Source: Candidatus Zixiibacteriota bacterium (GTDB taxonomy: Bacteria > Zixibacteria > MSB-5A5 > GN15 > FEB-12). From it: a stretch of DNA of 64,000 nt. The DNA is taken from positions 175,486-239,485 of the forward strand of contig JAVEYB010000003.1 of the NCBI GenBank assembly GCA_034003725.1. Reading direction: 5' to 3'. The position numbers were made by a program, and so were the translations under genes. The notes beneath the pieces were generated by a model that worked only from the letters and a program-made list of their open reading frames with translations, was not told the DNA's origin and did not search any database. This document shows positions 50,675 through 60,600 of this stretch, piece after piece (position 1 is the stretch's first letter; each line of letters begins with the position of its first letter).

Positions 50675-52618
50675 ATGAAACCGCTCTGGGAACCACCTGC
50701 CGATTACATCCCGAGAACCGAAATGAGCCGCTATATGGGCTGGCTTGCAGATCGCCTCGGCCGGCATTTCAACTCATACGCCGAGCTGTACGATTGGTCC
50801 ATCAATAACGTCGAGGCGTTCTGGCAGTCGATATGGGAGTTCATGGAAATCGTCCACTCGCGTGAGTTCGGTGAAGTCCGGACCGGATCGGAGATCTGGA
50901 ACAGCGTGTGGTTCGAGGGGGCGCGGCTGAATTTCGCCGAAAATCTCCTGCGATACCGCGACAACCACACGGCGATCGTCGCCTGTGCCGAAGACGATAC
51001 CGCGCGACGCCTTACGTACGCTCAGTTGTACCGGCAAGTGGCAGCCTGTGCCTCCGGTCTGAAACGGCTCGGCGTCGGTACCGGTGATCGGGTGGCGGCC
51101 ATCGTTCCGAACAGCGCCGAGGCCGTTATCGCCATGCTCGCGACAACTTCTCTCGGCGCCATATGGTCCTCCTGCTCGCCGGATTTCGGTTCTCAGGGAG
51201 TACTGGACCGCTTCGGGCAGATTGCTCCCAAAGTCCTGTTTGCCGCCGACAGCTGTCGATACAACGGCAAAAATATCGACATCACTGACCGTGTCGCCGA
51301 AGTGATAGCGAAAATTTCCAGTATCGAACGCGCCGTCGTTTTTGATCATCTCGGAGAGCAGTCGGGACCGCTCCCGCCGAAGTCGATCTCCTGGGACGGC
51401 CTGATGGATCCCTCGGCGAAAGAGGTCACCTTCGAACAACTGCCATTCGACCAACCTGTCTACATCATGTATTCGTCGGGAACGACCGGGAAGCCGAAAT
51501 GCATCGTCCACGGCGCCGGGGGAACGTTGCTCCAGCACGCCAAGGAACATCGGCTGCATACCGATATCCGGCGGGACGACGTTGTGTTCTACTACACGAC
51601 TTGCGGATGGATGATGTGGAACTGGCTGGTCGGCGTGCTGTCGTCTGGCGCCACGATCGTCTTGTACGATGGATCGCCGTCCCACCCGACGTTGGGGACT
51701 TTGTGGAAACTGGCGGAACAGGAGAGAATCTCGGTATTCGGGACTTCGCCGAAGTATCTGACGGCATTGGAGGATCGTCACGTCCGACCGGGCGAGAAAT
51801 TCGACCTGAAAGCGCTGCGCACGATTCTATCCACGGGTTCACCGCTGGCGCCGGCCAATTTCGAATACGTGTATCGACATATCAAGCCCGACATCCAACT
51901 GGCGTCCATTTCCGGGGGCACCGATATCATTTCCTGCTTTATGCTTGGATGTCCCATCCTGCCGGTGTATTCCGGCGAGATACAGTGCCGGGGCCTGGGG
52001 ATGAAGGTCGAGACGTTCAACGACCGGGGAGAACCGGTTCTCGATGAGGTCGGCGAACTGGTCTGCACCGCACCGTTCCCGTCGCGGCCGGTGTTCTTCT
52101 GGGATGATGCCGACGGCGCCAGGTATCGCAACGCTTATTTCGACCGGTGGCCCGGAGTCTGGCACCACGGCGACTACATCCGTATCACGCCTCGCGGCGG
52201 GGTTATCGTATACGGGCGGTCCGACGCCACCTTGAACCCCGGCGGGGTTCGGATCGGTACGGCGGAGATATATGGTCCGGTCGAGGCGCTGCCGGAGATC
52301 GCCGACAGCCTCGCTGTCGCCCAGCAATGGGGCAGCGACGTTCGAATCGTGTTGTTCGTTGTGCCCGCCGAAGGGGTGACGTGCGACGACGCGCTTCGAG
52401 GGAAAATCCGCGACGCCATCCGTACGGCGCGGTCGCCGCGACACGTACCCGCCAAAATAATCGCGGTCAAGGACATCCCCCATACGCTCAACGGCAAGAA
52501 AGTAGAGATCGCCGTCACCCGGATCATTCACGGCTTCGATGTCGCCAATCGTGAGGCGCTGGCCAACCCCGGGTCACTGGAGCAGTTTCGTTCGCTGCCG
52601 GACCTTCAGGAACCGTGA
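50675..52618 (+). CDS. aacS: Acetoacetyl-CoA synthetase
   Basis: The 647-residue ANL-family ligase has the acetoacetate-CoA ligase pattern: IWNSVWFEGARLNFAENLL near the N terminus, the AMP-binding loop YIMYSSGTTGKPKC, the TTCGWMMWN region and the C-terminal lysine segment (TLNGKKVEIAV). It activates the acetoacetate released from fumarylacetoacetate to acetoacetyl-CoA, for thiolysis to acetyl-CoA. It follows the fumarylacetoacetase and flavin reductase genes in the same direction. Confidence 0.95.
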   Translation: MKPLWEPPADYIPRTEMSRYMGWLADRLGRHFNSYAELYDWSINNVEAFWQSIWEFMEIVHSREFGEVRTGSEIWNSVWFEGARLNFAENLLRYRDNHTAIVACAEDDTARRLTYAQLYRQVAACASGLKRLGVGTGDRVAAIVPNSAEAVIAMLATTSLGAIWSSCSPDFGSQGVLDRFGQIAPKVLFAADSCRYNGKNIDITDRVAEVIAKISSIERAVVFDHLGEQSGPLPPKSISWDGLMDPSAKEVTFEQLPFDQPVYIMYSSGTTGKPKCIVHGAGGTLLQHAKEHRLHTDIRRDDVVFYYTTCGWMMWNWLVGVLSSGATIVLYDGSPSHPTLGTLWKLAEQERISVFGTSPKYLTALEDRHVRPGEKFDLKALRTILSTGSPLAPANFEYVYRHIKPDIQLASISGGTDIISCFMLGCPILPVYSGEIQCRGLGMKVETFNDRGEPVLDEVGELVCTAPFPSRPVFFWDDADGARYRNAYFDRWPGVWHHGDYIRITPRGGVIVYGRSDATLNPGGVRIGTAEIYGPVEALPEIADSLAVAQQWGSDVRIVLFVVPAEGVTCDDALRGKIRDAIRTARSPRHVPAKIIAVKDIPHTLNGKKVEIAVTRIIHGFDVANREALANPGSLEQFRSLPDLQEP

Positions 52619-52731
52619 GTTCGAAACTCCTTGCCTCACCCGGGCCCCGGGAATATATTGTGAAATGGACTTTTTGGACCGATTCAATCGAATAAAATAC
52701 CGTATTCACATGAGGCTGGAGGATTGATTCC

Positions 52732-54588
52732 ATGACGCGCGGGACCACGCGATTTACCGACGGCTTTTTCCGGGCGCCCGGGGTAGACCGTACAGGCGCC
52801 GGACCGATCGCCAGCGAGTACGTCCCCATCTGGGACGTGGTCGACAATGAGAATCTCAAGAAACTGCCCAGACATCTCAAACAGTTTGTCGTCGATCAGC
52901 AATACGAAAAGTACACACCGGTCGACCACGCCGTCTGGCGGTACGTCATGCGCCAGAATTTCGCCTTCCTGAAAGATCACGCTCACGAGTCGTACACGGA
53001 GGGGCTGAAGAAGACCGGAATCGGAATCGAGAAGATTCCAAGCGTCTACGAGATGAATGACATCCTGTCACGAATCGGCTGGGCCTGCGTGACGGTCGAC
53101 GGTTTCATTCCTCCGGCCGCCTTCATGGAGTATCAGGCCTACCGTGTGCTCGTAATCGCCGCCGACATGCGCCAGATCAATCATATCGAATACACCCCGG
53201 CTCCGGATATCATCCACGAGGCGGCCGGACACGCCCCCATTATCGCGGATCCGGAATACGCGGAATACCTCCGGCGGATCGGTGAAGTAGGCGCCAAAGC
53301 GATGTCTTCGAGAAAAGACTTCGAGTTGTACGAGGCCATCCGCCACCTGTCCATCCTCAAAGAACTGCCGAATCCCGATCCGGAAGAAGTGAAGGCGGCG
53401 GAGAATGCCGTGGAGTACGGCCAGGCGAATCTCGGCACGCCGTCGGAGATGGCGCTGCTGAGTCGCCTGCACTGGTGGACTGTGGAATACGGCCTGATCG
53501 GTACCCTTGACAATCCCAAGATATACGGCGCCGGTTTGCTCTCATCGATCGGGGAATCCGCCAATTGCGTAACGCCGAAGGTAAAAAAGCTCCCGTACAA
53601 TCTCCAGACTGCGGACTTTGCCTTTGATATCACGACCCAGCAGCCGCAGCTGTTCGTTACGCCCGATTTCCGGCACCTGATCGACGTACTCGAGGAATTC
53701 GCCGACGGGATGGCATTTCGTACGGGCGGCGTTTCGGGGCTGACGAAGGCAATCGAGTGCAACAACGTTTCGACCGCCGTGTATTCTTCGGGCCTGCAGG
53801 TTTCCGGCGTTTTCACCGGCGTGACGGTTGACGAGCACAATCGCCCCGTGTACATCAAGACGACCGGCGCCACCGCCCTCGCGGTCGAATACAAACAACT
53901 CGAGGGACACGGCAAAGTCTATCACGCCGACGGATTCGGCTCGCCGGTAGGCAAGCTTAAAGGCGTGGACCAGCCGATTGAACGCATGTCCGACGGCGAC
54001 CTGCGGTCGCACGGGCTGGTTCCGGGCCGGCGGAGCAACTTCACGTTCGAGAGCGGAATCACCGTTGACGGATTGCTGGAGCGGGTTGAACGCAGAAACG
54101 ACAAGGTCGTCCTGCTCGTCTTTTCGGACTGCTCCGTCAATAACGGTTTGACCGTATTGTTCGATCCGACGTGGGGCGCCTACGATATGGCGGTCGGCGC
54201 CGAGATCGTTTCCGTCTTCTGCAGCGCCGCCGACAAGGACGCCTACGAGCAACCGTCGCTGGTGCCGAAAGAACGCACCGTCAAACTCGACTACGACGAC
54301 AAGACCCGCGCCCTGCAGAACATATACGCCATTATTCGCGCCTATCGCACCGAGAACAAAACAGATGATTCCATCGTTGCGTTGTATGAGTCGCTGAGAG
54401 CAGAACACCCGAACGATTGGCTGGCGTCGTTGGAGATTCTCGAGATTCTCGTTTCGAGAGGAATTTTCGCCGACACTGCGGACCGGATTCGGGATGAGTT
54501 GAATCGCACGGCGACTGCGCAGGAACACCTGCGGAAACTGATCACCGACGGGCTGTATCTCGTCGATAACCCGTTCAAGAAGGTGTAA
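52732..54588 (+). CDS. phhA: Aromatic amino acid hydroxylase (probable phenylalanine 4-hydroxylase), long form
   Basis: The 618-residue protein contains the non-haem iron site HEAAGH (His162, His167) and Glu252 (TVEYGLIG), the pattern of tetrahydrobiopterin-dependent aromatic hydroxylases. It oxidises phenylalanine to tyrosine using O2 and tetrahydrobiopterin. Bacterial phenylalanine hydroxylases are usually about 260-300 residues. This one has an added C-terminal region of about 280 residues of unknown role, containing RKNDKVVLLVFSDCS-like segments, and no N-terminal ACT domain. It is followed by the carbinolamine dehydratase gene, 15 bp away. Confidence 0.93.
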   Translation: MTRGTTRFTDGFFRAPGVDRTGAGPIASEYVPIWDVVDNENLKKLPRHLKQFVVDQQYEKYTPVDHAVWRYVMRQNFAFLKDHAHESYTEGLKKTGIGIEKIPSVYEMNDILSRIGWACVTVDGFIPPAAFMEYQAYRVLVIAADMRQINHIEYTPAPDIIHEAAGHAPIIADPEYAEYLRRIGEVGAKAMSSRKDFELYEAIRHLSILKELPNPDPEEVKAAENAVEYGQANLGTPSEMALLSRLHWWTVEYGLIGTLDNPKIYGAGLLSSIGESANCVTPKVKKLPYNLQTADFAFDITTQQPQLFVTPDFRHLIDVLEEFADGMAFRTGGVSGLTKAIECNNVSTAVYSSGLQVSGVFTGVTVDEHNRPVYIKTTGATALAVEYKQLEGHGKVYHADGFGSPVGKLKGVDQPIERMSDGDLRSHGLVPGRRSNFTFESGITVDGLLERVERRNDKVVLLVFSDCSVNNGLTVLFDPTWGAYDMAVGAEIVSVFCSAADKDAYEQPSLVPKERTVKLDYDDKTRALQNIYAIIRAYRTENKTDDSIVALYESLRAEHPNDWLASLEILEILVSRGIFADTADRIRDELNRTATAQEHLRKLITDGLYLVDNPFKKV

Positions 54589-54603
54589 GCGAGGCGGTTT
54601 GCG

Positions 54604-54933
54604 ATGCAGAATCTCAGCCGGAAACGGTGTGTGCCCTGCGAGGGCGGAATTGACCCGCTGACCCGAGACCAGTTTGAAGTTTATCTCGAGCAGTTGCCGG
54701 ACTGGACGGTGCTCGACGACAAGTCTCTTGAGCGGGAGTTCCGTTTCAAGGATTTCGTCGAGGCTATGGCGTGGGTCAATAAGGTAGCAGAAATCGCCGA
54801 GGACGAGGGACACCACCCGGACATCTACATCCACGGGTGGAACAAGGTCCGGATCACGCTCTGGACGCACGCGATCGGCGGTCTGTCGATCAACGACTTC
54901 GTCGTCGCCAGCAAAATCGACCGCATCAGGTAA
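54604..54933 (+). CDS. phhB: Pterin-4a-carbinolamine dehydratase
   Basis: The 109-residue protein has the family signature EDEGHHPDIYIHGWNKVRIT with the catalytic His residues. It dehydrates 4a-hydroxytetrahydrobiopterin, the by-product of phenylalanine hydroxylation, to start cofactor recycling. It is 15 bp downstream of phhA, so they form a pair. A dihydropteridine reductase is not visible in the window. Confidence 0.96.
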   Translation: MQNLSRKRCVPCEGGIDPLTRDQFEVYLEQLPDWTVLDDKSLEREFRFKDFVEAMAWVNKVAEIAEDEGHHPDIYIHGWNKVRITLWTHAIGGLSINDFVVASKIDRIR

Positions 54934-55001
54934 GCCCGATTCATGTGGAGACAGATGGGGAGACGTTTGTCGGCGTCTCACTTTGTCCCTGATACACAGG
55001 G

Positions 55002-55694
55002 TTACAACGTCCCGGCTATATTGCCCACACGGATAGAGTCTATGAGAACGTCGGACGGCCGCGAGAGCGCAAATGCGACCGCCTCGGCCACTTCATCCGG
55101 ATTCAGCATCTTTTCGCGCGGGAAATCCCCGGAGACGCTGTTCCACAGGGCGGTATTGGTTGCGGACGGCGTGACGGTGATGACGCGGATACCGCGCGGG
55201 CGAAGTTCCTCGCGCAGCGCGCGAGAGAATCCATCCAGCGCAAACTTGCTCGCGCAGTAACTGCTCCAGTTCGCAAATCCCGATTCCGCGGCGATCGAGA
55301 GAATATTGACAATCGTCCCGCCTGAAGTCATAAAGGGAACGAGATTCTTTACGAGCAAAAACGGCACCGTGACGTTGATATCCAGCGTGCGACGCCATTC
55401 GTCTTCGGTCAGCTCTTCCACCGGCTTGACAAACGCCACGCCGGCATTGTTGACGAGTACGTCGAGGGGACCGGCGCCAGCCGCGTCGACAATCGATTGG
55501 ATCCCGGCCTCACCGTGCAGGTCGGCGAAGATTGGAACGCCGGTTGCCCGTTTCGACTCGACCAGCGCCGCGGTCTTCCGCAGGGCGTCCTTGTTGCGGC
55601 CGTGTACATAGACCGTCCTGCCCTCCCCGGCCAGCCGGACCGCGATTGCTCTCCCGATGCCCTGACTCGCGCCCGTAATCAGAATACGTTTCAA
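55002..55694 (-). CDS. Short-chain dehydrogenase, sepiapterin reductase-like
   Basis: The 230-residue SDR has ITGASQGIGRAIAVRL (NADPH site), NNAGVAF and the catalytic YCASK. A TTG start at 55694 is supported by GGAG upstream and overlaps the PTPS stop (TTGA). Following folE and the PTPS fusion in one operon, it would reduce 6-pyruvoyl-tetrahydropterin to tetrahydrobiopterin, the sepiapterin reductase step. That assignment is by context; SDRs are poorly predicted by sequence. Confidence 0.82.
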   Translation of the reverse strand: MKRILITGASQGIGRAIAVRLAGEGRTVYVHGRNKDALRKTAALVESKRATGVPIFADLHGEAGIQSIVDAAGAGPLDVLVNNAGVAFVKPVEELTEDEWRRTLDINVTVPFLLVKNLVPFMTSGGTIVNILSIAAESGFANWSSYCASKFALDGFSRALREELRPRGIRVITVTPSATNTALWNSVSGDFPREKMLNPDEVAEAVAFALSRPSDVLIDSIRVGNIAGTL

Positions 55695-56914
55695 CGAGAA
55701 TCTCCCTGTCTTCGTACGGTGAATCGATTGTTCGGAGTCTCCCACAGCCGTGTCCGCCACAGACGATCGTCGAGGGCCTTCTGCAGACGCGGCCACAGTG
55801 TTGTTACCATGTTTTCGGCGGTGCTGGGTCGGTCCCGGAAGTCATCAGTGTCGAGATCGAGATGGCGGAATCGCCACGGCTCGAGGACAGAGTCCACGGA
55901 CTTATAGGCGCGATCGAGGTCGAACAGCGTCCCGCTCCGCTCATCGAGCGTACCACCGACAGTTGCTTCGAGTCGGTACAAGTGCCCATGCCCGGCTGCG
56001 TTATTGCACTTGTCATACACCTCGACGTTTTCAAGCTCAGTCAACCGGGAGCTGTGCAACCGATGAGCCGCATGGAAACTGCTCTCGATTCCCAGGAAAG
56101 TGATACCGCCACGATGAAATTCCGCGAAGAATCGGGGATTTTCGTGCAGTCGCACGCGATTGACCGGCAGCGAGGCGCCAAGTCGTTCGAAGGCGTACCG
56201 CGCGAGTGTCTCGGTGGTCACCGGCAGGCTTTTTAGTCCCGAGACTTCATCATTCAGGTAGTGATGGTCCAGTTCTTCATAGAGCGACGACAGCGCCCGC
56301 TCCGACTCCGACGGAGGAACAATCATGCCGTAACTGCCGTCCACCGGACCATCCAGCGTAACACGCACGCGATAGCCGTGACCATGTATGTTGACGGCCT
56401 TTCCAAACAGCTCCCGGTTCTGCTGATCCGTCAGGTGTGGTGACACGGTTCTCCGGGCGGCGGAGAAATCAATCGTGAAGTGCCGTTCGATCCGTCCGCC
56501 CGCGTACGCGGTTGCCGCCGAAGTGTCGGTCTCCTCCAGATGACACACCACCGGCTGCGCCGACTCACCCGAAAAGGCGGAGCGGATATCTTCGAACAGA
56601 CAGGCAACGAGATTCTCCGGCGTGGGGGGAATGGAATCGAACGGCGACGTATCGACATTGAGAAACTTGTGGTCGTAGCGGGCTGAGAGGATATCGTTTA
56701 CACGTTTTTTGATTGTCGTTACGTTGATGATCATGCCGTCCCGCGCATCGACAGCGCCGTGGAAAACGGTGTACAGCGTGAAGTTGTTGCCGTACCCGTG
56801 CGGGCCGCCGATCCTGCGGCCGAAAAACTGTCGGTTTTTCTGCGGGTCCCAGTCGGGGACGTAGTATCGATGCGATGACGAGAATTCGAACCGCTTGCTC
56901 AAGGTCAGATACAT
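55691..56914 (-). CDS. Triple 6-pyruvoyltetrahydropterin synthase fusion
   Basis: The 407-residue chain holds three tandem PTPS-like domains (about 1-130, 142-265, 271-405). Single PTPS proteins are about 120-150 residues. Zinc and active-site residues are unequal. Domain 1 has His15, His39 (PHGYG, second His replaced by Tyr41), Asp81-His82 and Glu127/128. Domain 2 lacks the first His (FSAARRT) but has HGHG (His177, His179), DHH (216-218) and Glu258. Domain 3 has His284, the only catalytic-type Cys303 (KCNN), HGH (309-311) and Glu392. Domain 3 therefore has a complete zinc site and the Cys. The enzyme makes 6-pyruvoyl-tetrahydropterin from dihydroneopterin triphosphate. It is coupled to the SDR by overlap and is 17 bp after folE. 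Confidence 0.9.
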   Translation of the reverse strand: MYLTLSKRFEFSSSHRYYVPDWDPQKNRQFFGRRIGGPHGYGNNFTLYTVFHGAVDARDGMIINVTTIKKRVNDILSARYDHKFLNVDTSPFDSIPPTPENLVACLFEDIRSAFSGESAQPVVCHLEETDTSAATAYAGGRIERHFTIDFSAARRTVSPHLTDQQNRELFGKAVNIHGHGYRVRVTLDGPVDGSYGMIVPPSESERALSSLYEELDHHYLNDEVSGLKSLPVTTETLARYAFERLGASLPVNRVRLHENPRFFAEFHRGGITFLGIESSFHAAHRLHSSRLTELENVEVYDKCNNAAGHGHLYRLEATVGGTLDERSGTLFDLDRAYKSVDSVLEPWRFRHLDLDTDDFRDRPSTAENMVTTLWPRLQKALDDRLWRTRLWETPNNRFTVRRQGDSR

Positions 56915-56931
56915 AGGGTCATCTAACGCCG

Positions 56932-57501
56932 CTACATCCCGCGACGCCCGCTGATTCCGCGTATCAGGCTGAAAAACTCAGCCCGGGTTGCCTGATCGTC
57001 GTGGATTTCACCGAGCACACAAGATGTCGTCATTACGGAGTTCTGCTTTTGCACGCCGCGCATCATCATGCACAGATGCTGCGCCTCGATGACCACCCCG
57101 ACTCCCTTCGCATTCGTGTACCGCTGAATCGTGTCGGCAATCTGCCGGGTCAGATTCTCCTGGATCTGCAGGCGGCGGGCAAAGACGTCTACTATGCGGG
57201 CCAGTTTCGACAGGCCGATAACTTTGCCGTTGGGCAAGTACGCCACGTGCGCTTTGCCGAAAAACGGCAGCAGGTGATGCTCACACATCGAGTACAACTC
57301 GATATCCTTGACCACCACCATCTCACTGGTATCCGACTCAAACACGGCGCTGTTAACAATCTGTTCGACATCCGCCGAGTATCCCTGTGTGAGAAACTCC
57401 AGCGCCTTGGCGGCCCGTTTCGGTGTGTCCCGAAGACCCTCGCGATTCAGGTCCTCCCCGATTCCGCTGAGCAACTGCCGGTAGGCTTCCTGTAACGACA
57501 T
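56932..57501 (-). CDS. folE: GTP cyclohydrolase I
   Basis: The 189-residue enzyme converts GTP to dihydroneopterin triphosphate. The zinc ligands are Cys73 and His76 ([10 protein letters not shown]) and Cys144 (HLCMMMRG), with the usual [20 protein letters not shown] core. It leads the minus-strand pterin operon (folE, PTPS fusion, SDR), which is convergent with phhA-phhB. A GAGGA ribosome-binding site is present. It could also feed folate synthesis, but the neighbours favour biopterin. Confidence 0.98.
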   Translation of the reverse strand: MSLQEAYRQLLSGIGEDLNREGLRDTPKRAAKALEFLTQGYSADVEQIVNSAVFESDTSEMVVVKDIELYSMCEHHLLPFFGKAHVAYLPNGKVIGLSKLARIVDVFARRLQIQENLTRQIADTIQRYTNAKGVGVVIEAQHLCMMMRGVQKQNSVMTTSCVLGEIHDDQATRAEFFSLIRGISGRRGM

Positions 57502-57687
57502 GATCTGCGATTCCTCTTTATAGTACGGAATGCGGCTTTGATTGCCGTACCGTCCTGCTTTACAACGATTCCGGACAGTATTGGTTCCGGATTACATCGT
57601 GGATATCTACGCCTATGGTACGATGCGCGTTGGTTCGGTCCAAGTGGTTTGTCCGATGAGGGGATTCTCACCGGCCGTGTGGACGTA

Positions 57688-60600
57688 CTATCTCAAAAGA
57701 AGCATCTTCCGGCTGACATCGGTTCCGTCAGTCCTGAGTCGATAGAGATAAACGCCGGACGCGGCCCGATTGCCGCTCTCGGTTGTGCCGTCCCAGACGA
57801 CCGTGTGTATCCCGGCCGGCCGGTAGTTGTCGACCAACGTTTTGACCCGCTGTCCAAGCACGTTGTAGATAGCAAGTCGCACGTGACCCGCCGATACAAC
57901 ACTGAACCTGAGGGTTGTGGTGGGATTGAACGGATTGGGGTAGTTCTGATGCAGTTCGACCGACGAAGGAAGCGGCGGTTCGTCCGGGTCTTCGCTCCCG
58001 GTGGGGACGCCAAGCATGAACCAGTCGACAAGGGATCGCACGCCGTCCGTATCCAGGTACCAGAGGTGTTCCGCGATTGCCATGGCGCGGCCCTGCCCGT
58101 GTTCCTTCAGAACCGCGCACGGATGACCATGCACCCGGGAAGTGGCCGGATACCGGCTTTCGAACGCAAAGACGACCGCTGAGGAATCGGAAACCCCGAA
58201 TGCCGACGCCATAGCCGCCGATGTGGTCGGCCAGTAACCTTCCATACCCCCAAGAAGGGGATAAGGGAGAGAGTCATACAGCAAGAATGGCAGAGACGCG
58301 TTTTGGGGGACCGCCCGCACGAATCCGAGCATGCTGTCGATCAACGGCGGATCGGTGTTAGTGGCGTACCAGCGCAGGCCGGTCTGGAAAACCGAGTCAA
58401 CTCCAAACAACCGCTCCATCGCGCTGTCCACGGACCGATATGCCGGTGCTGCGCCAAACCAGTCGGCGCCCGTCTTGCCGAAAAACGAACCGCAGTATAT
58501 TACGCTCCCGCCCGCGTCGAGAAGGTCATGGATTGCGGTCGGCGGAAGCATGTTCAGGGCGTAGTCTCGAAGGCCGTCATCGATAATCACGCAGCGGTAG
58601 CGCAGAAGCTCACGCCACCAGAGGGAGTCGGTAATCTGATTCTCGGGCAGTGAGAGATTGCGGATCTCATACGAATACCGGGAGAGGACGTCGTCATAGA
58701 AAGAGGTGACAGTCTCCAGAGCCACTCCCTGCCCGTAGGGCGATGAGTACGTGAGCACGCCGATATCGGCGGTCACCGCGGGTCGCTCAACCGCGCGTGC
58801 GGGCCGCGAAAACCACGATTCAAAACCGTTCCGATCGGTGCCCGCCACGACATACAGGCAGCCGTGTATCGGCGAATCATCCGCAAATGAGAACGTGTTG
58901 CCGTCAACCTCTGCATAACTGTCACGCTGATAGTAGTAGTAGGTGATTCCGTCGACCACCACCGTATCACGGGCGGTACGGAAAGCCAGAGACTCGCCGG
59001 TGTCATAATAAGAGTGGAAGCACGTTGTGTCCGGATCGCCCGGCTCAAAGCGATAGACCGAAAAATGATCAAACATCGACGGCTCGTCGTGCGACCACGT
59101 GAGTACGGCCGGATCACCCGGTAAGTACAGTACTCTCGACCGATCGAATTCCGGGGCGGTCGCGCGAGCCCCGGCTCGTGCCGGGACAGGTTCCGTTCGT
59201 TCGCCTTCGCCAAGGGCAGTGATGTGACTCACAGAAAGATAGTAGAGGGTGTCAGGGCTGAAAGTCGTGATCGTGTACTGCCGCTCGGGACCAATTTCAT
59301 CGACGAGCATCAGTGATTCGGGTTTTACCCAGGGAGCAATCGCTCCCGGATGAGGGAAATCGGTGAACGGCACACCGCCGGCAAAAACGCGATACCCGGT
59401 TACCTCGGGCAGACCCCAGGGATCCCAGCTAAGTACAACGGAGTCGATCGATTCATGCGCCACGGCGAATCCCACCGGGGGCTGCATCGGATCGATCAGT
59501 GCCTCGGCCAGAAGCCGGGCGTTTGCCGATGTGGCCATCGCGTCCGACATGTTCAGGCTCATGCGGTACAGGTCCGGGTAGTCAGGCAGGAATTGAAGGA
59601 TAGTAGGATCACGGTGTACCCATCGCCCCACAAACATAGTGTACAACAGCCGGATGCTTGAGTCTGCGGGAAGGTCGAACGGGCCGGTCGACATCAGGAA
59701 CCGAATATCGCCTCCGTCGTAGAGGTCAAGCGCTGCGGCGGCCGGCGGCGCCATCCAGATGTCGTCGTCCGTACCTATTTCGGTGATGTACCACTGGTCG
59801 TAATCCCACTCGGGGAAACGTAACATATGGTATTTGTTCTGGTCGCCGTACGGTTCTCCTGTGCCTCCCGTACCGTAGTCATGGTAGACAGTGTCCCGTC
59901 GACGAGGTCCGAAGTCATCCGCTCCCCCAAGTGTATATACCCGCCACCAGTTGAAGCTTGTGTCTCGGGCAGTGAATGAACTGCCGAGAAATTGAAAGGC
60001 GAATAACCGGGTTGGACTTCGCCCCGTGAAATCCCCCGACTGCGGATCGCCGTCATTGTCGACGACATATGCCATACCGCTCGATCGGAGCGATCCGATC
60101 ATATCATCTTCGAACCCGTATGTGGACTCGTACATTATGTCCGCGTCGAGGAAGATGCCAACATAACCGTCGGTAATGTCGTTGCGGCTGATATTCGTGA
60201 TTACCATGTCGTACACGACAGCCTTGTTGTGACCGGCATCGTACCGAACGTGGGAGCGGTTTGCGATCCTCAATCCGAGCGGGATGTGGTTCCGGCCGCT
60301 GGCATCGGGCACGACTCCGGTTGTTGCCGTGTCATAAAACTCCGCCCGCAGTCCGAAGTCCGCCGGGGTCGGTATCGTTGTCACCGACCGAAAAGAGGCT
60401 GTCGGCGGAGACATTTCGTTGGAAAGTGGAAAAGTGTTGTCCCTGCTCGCCGACACCAGCGTATCGCCGCCGCTGATACCACCGATCCAGATGCCGCCCG
60501 CGAACAGGTAGATGAGGTCGCTTCCCTCCGGTGATTCGAATGCCATGCAGCTGTTCCCGGCGCTGCAATTGCCCGGACAATCTGACCGAGCCGACATAAA

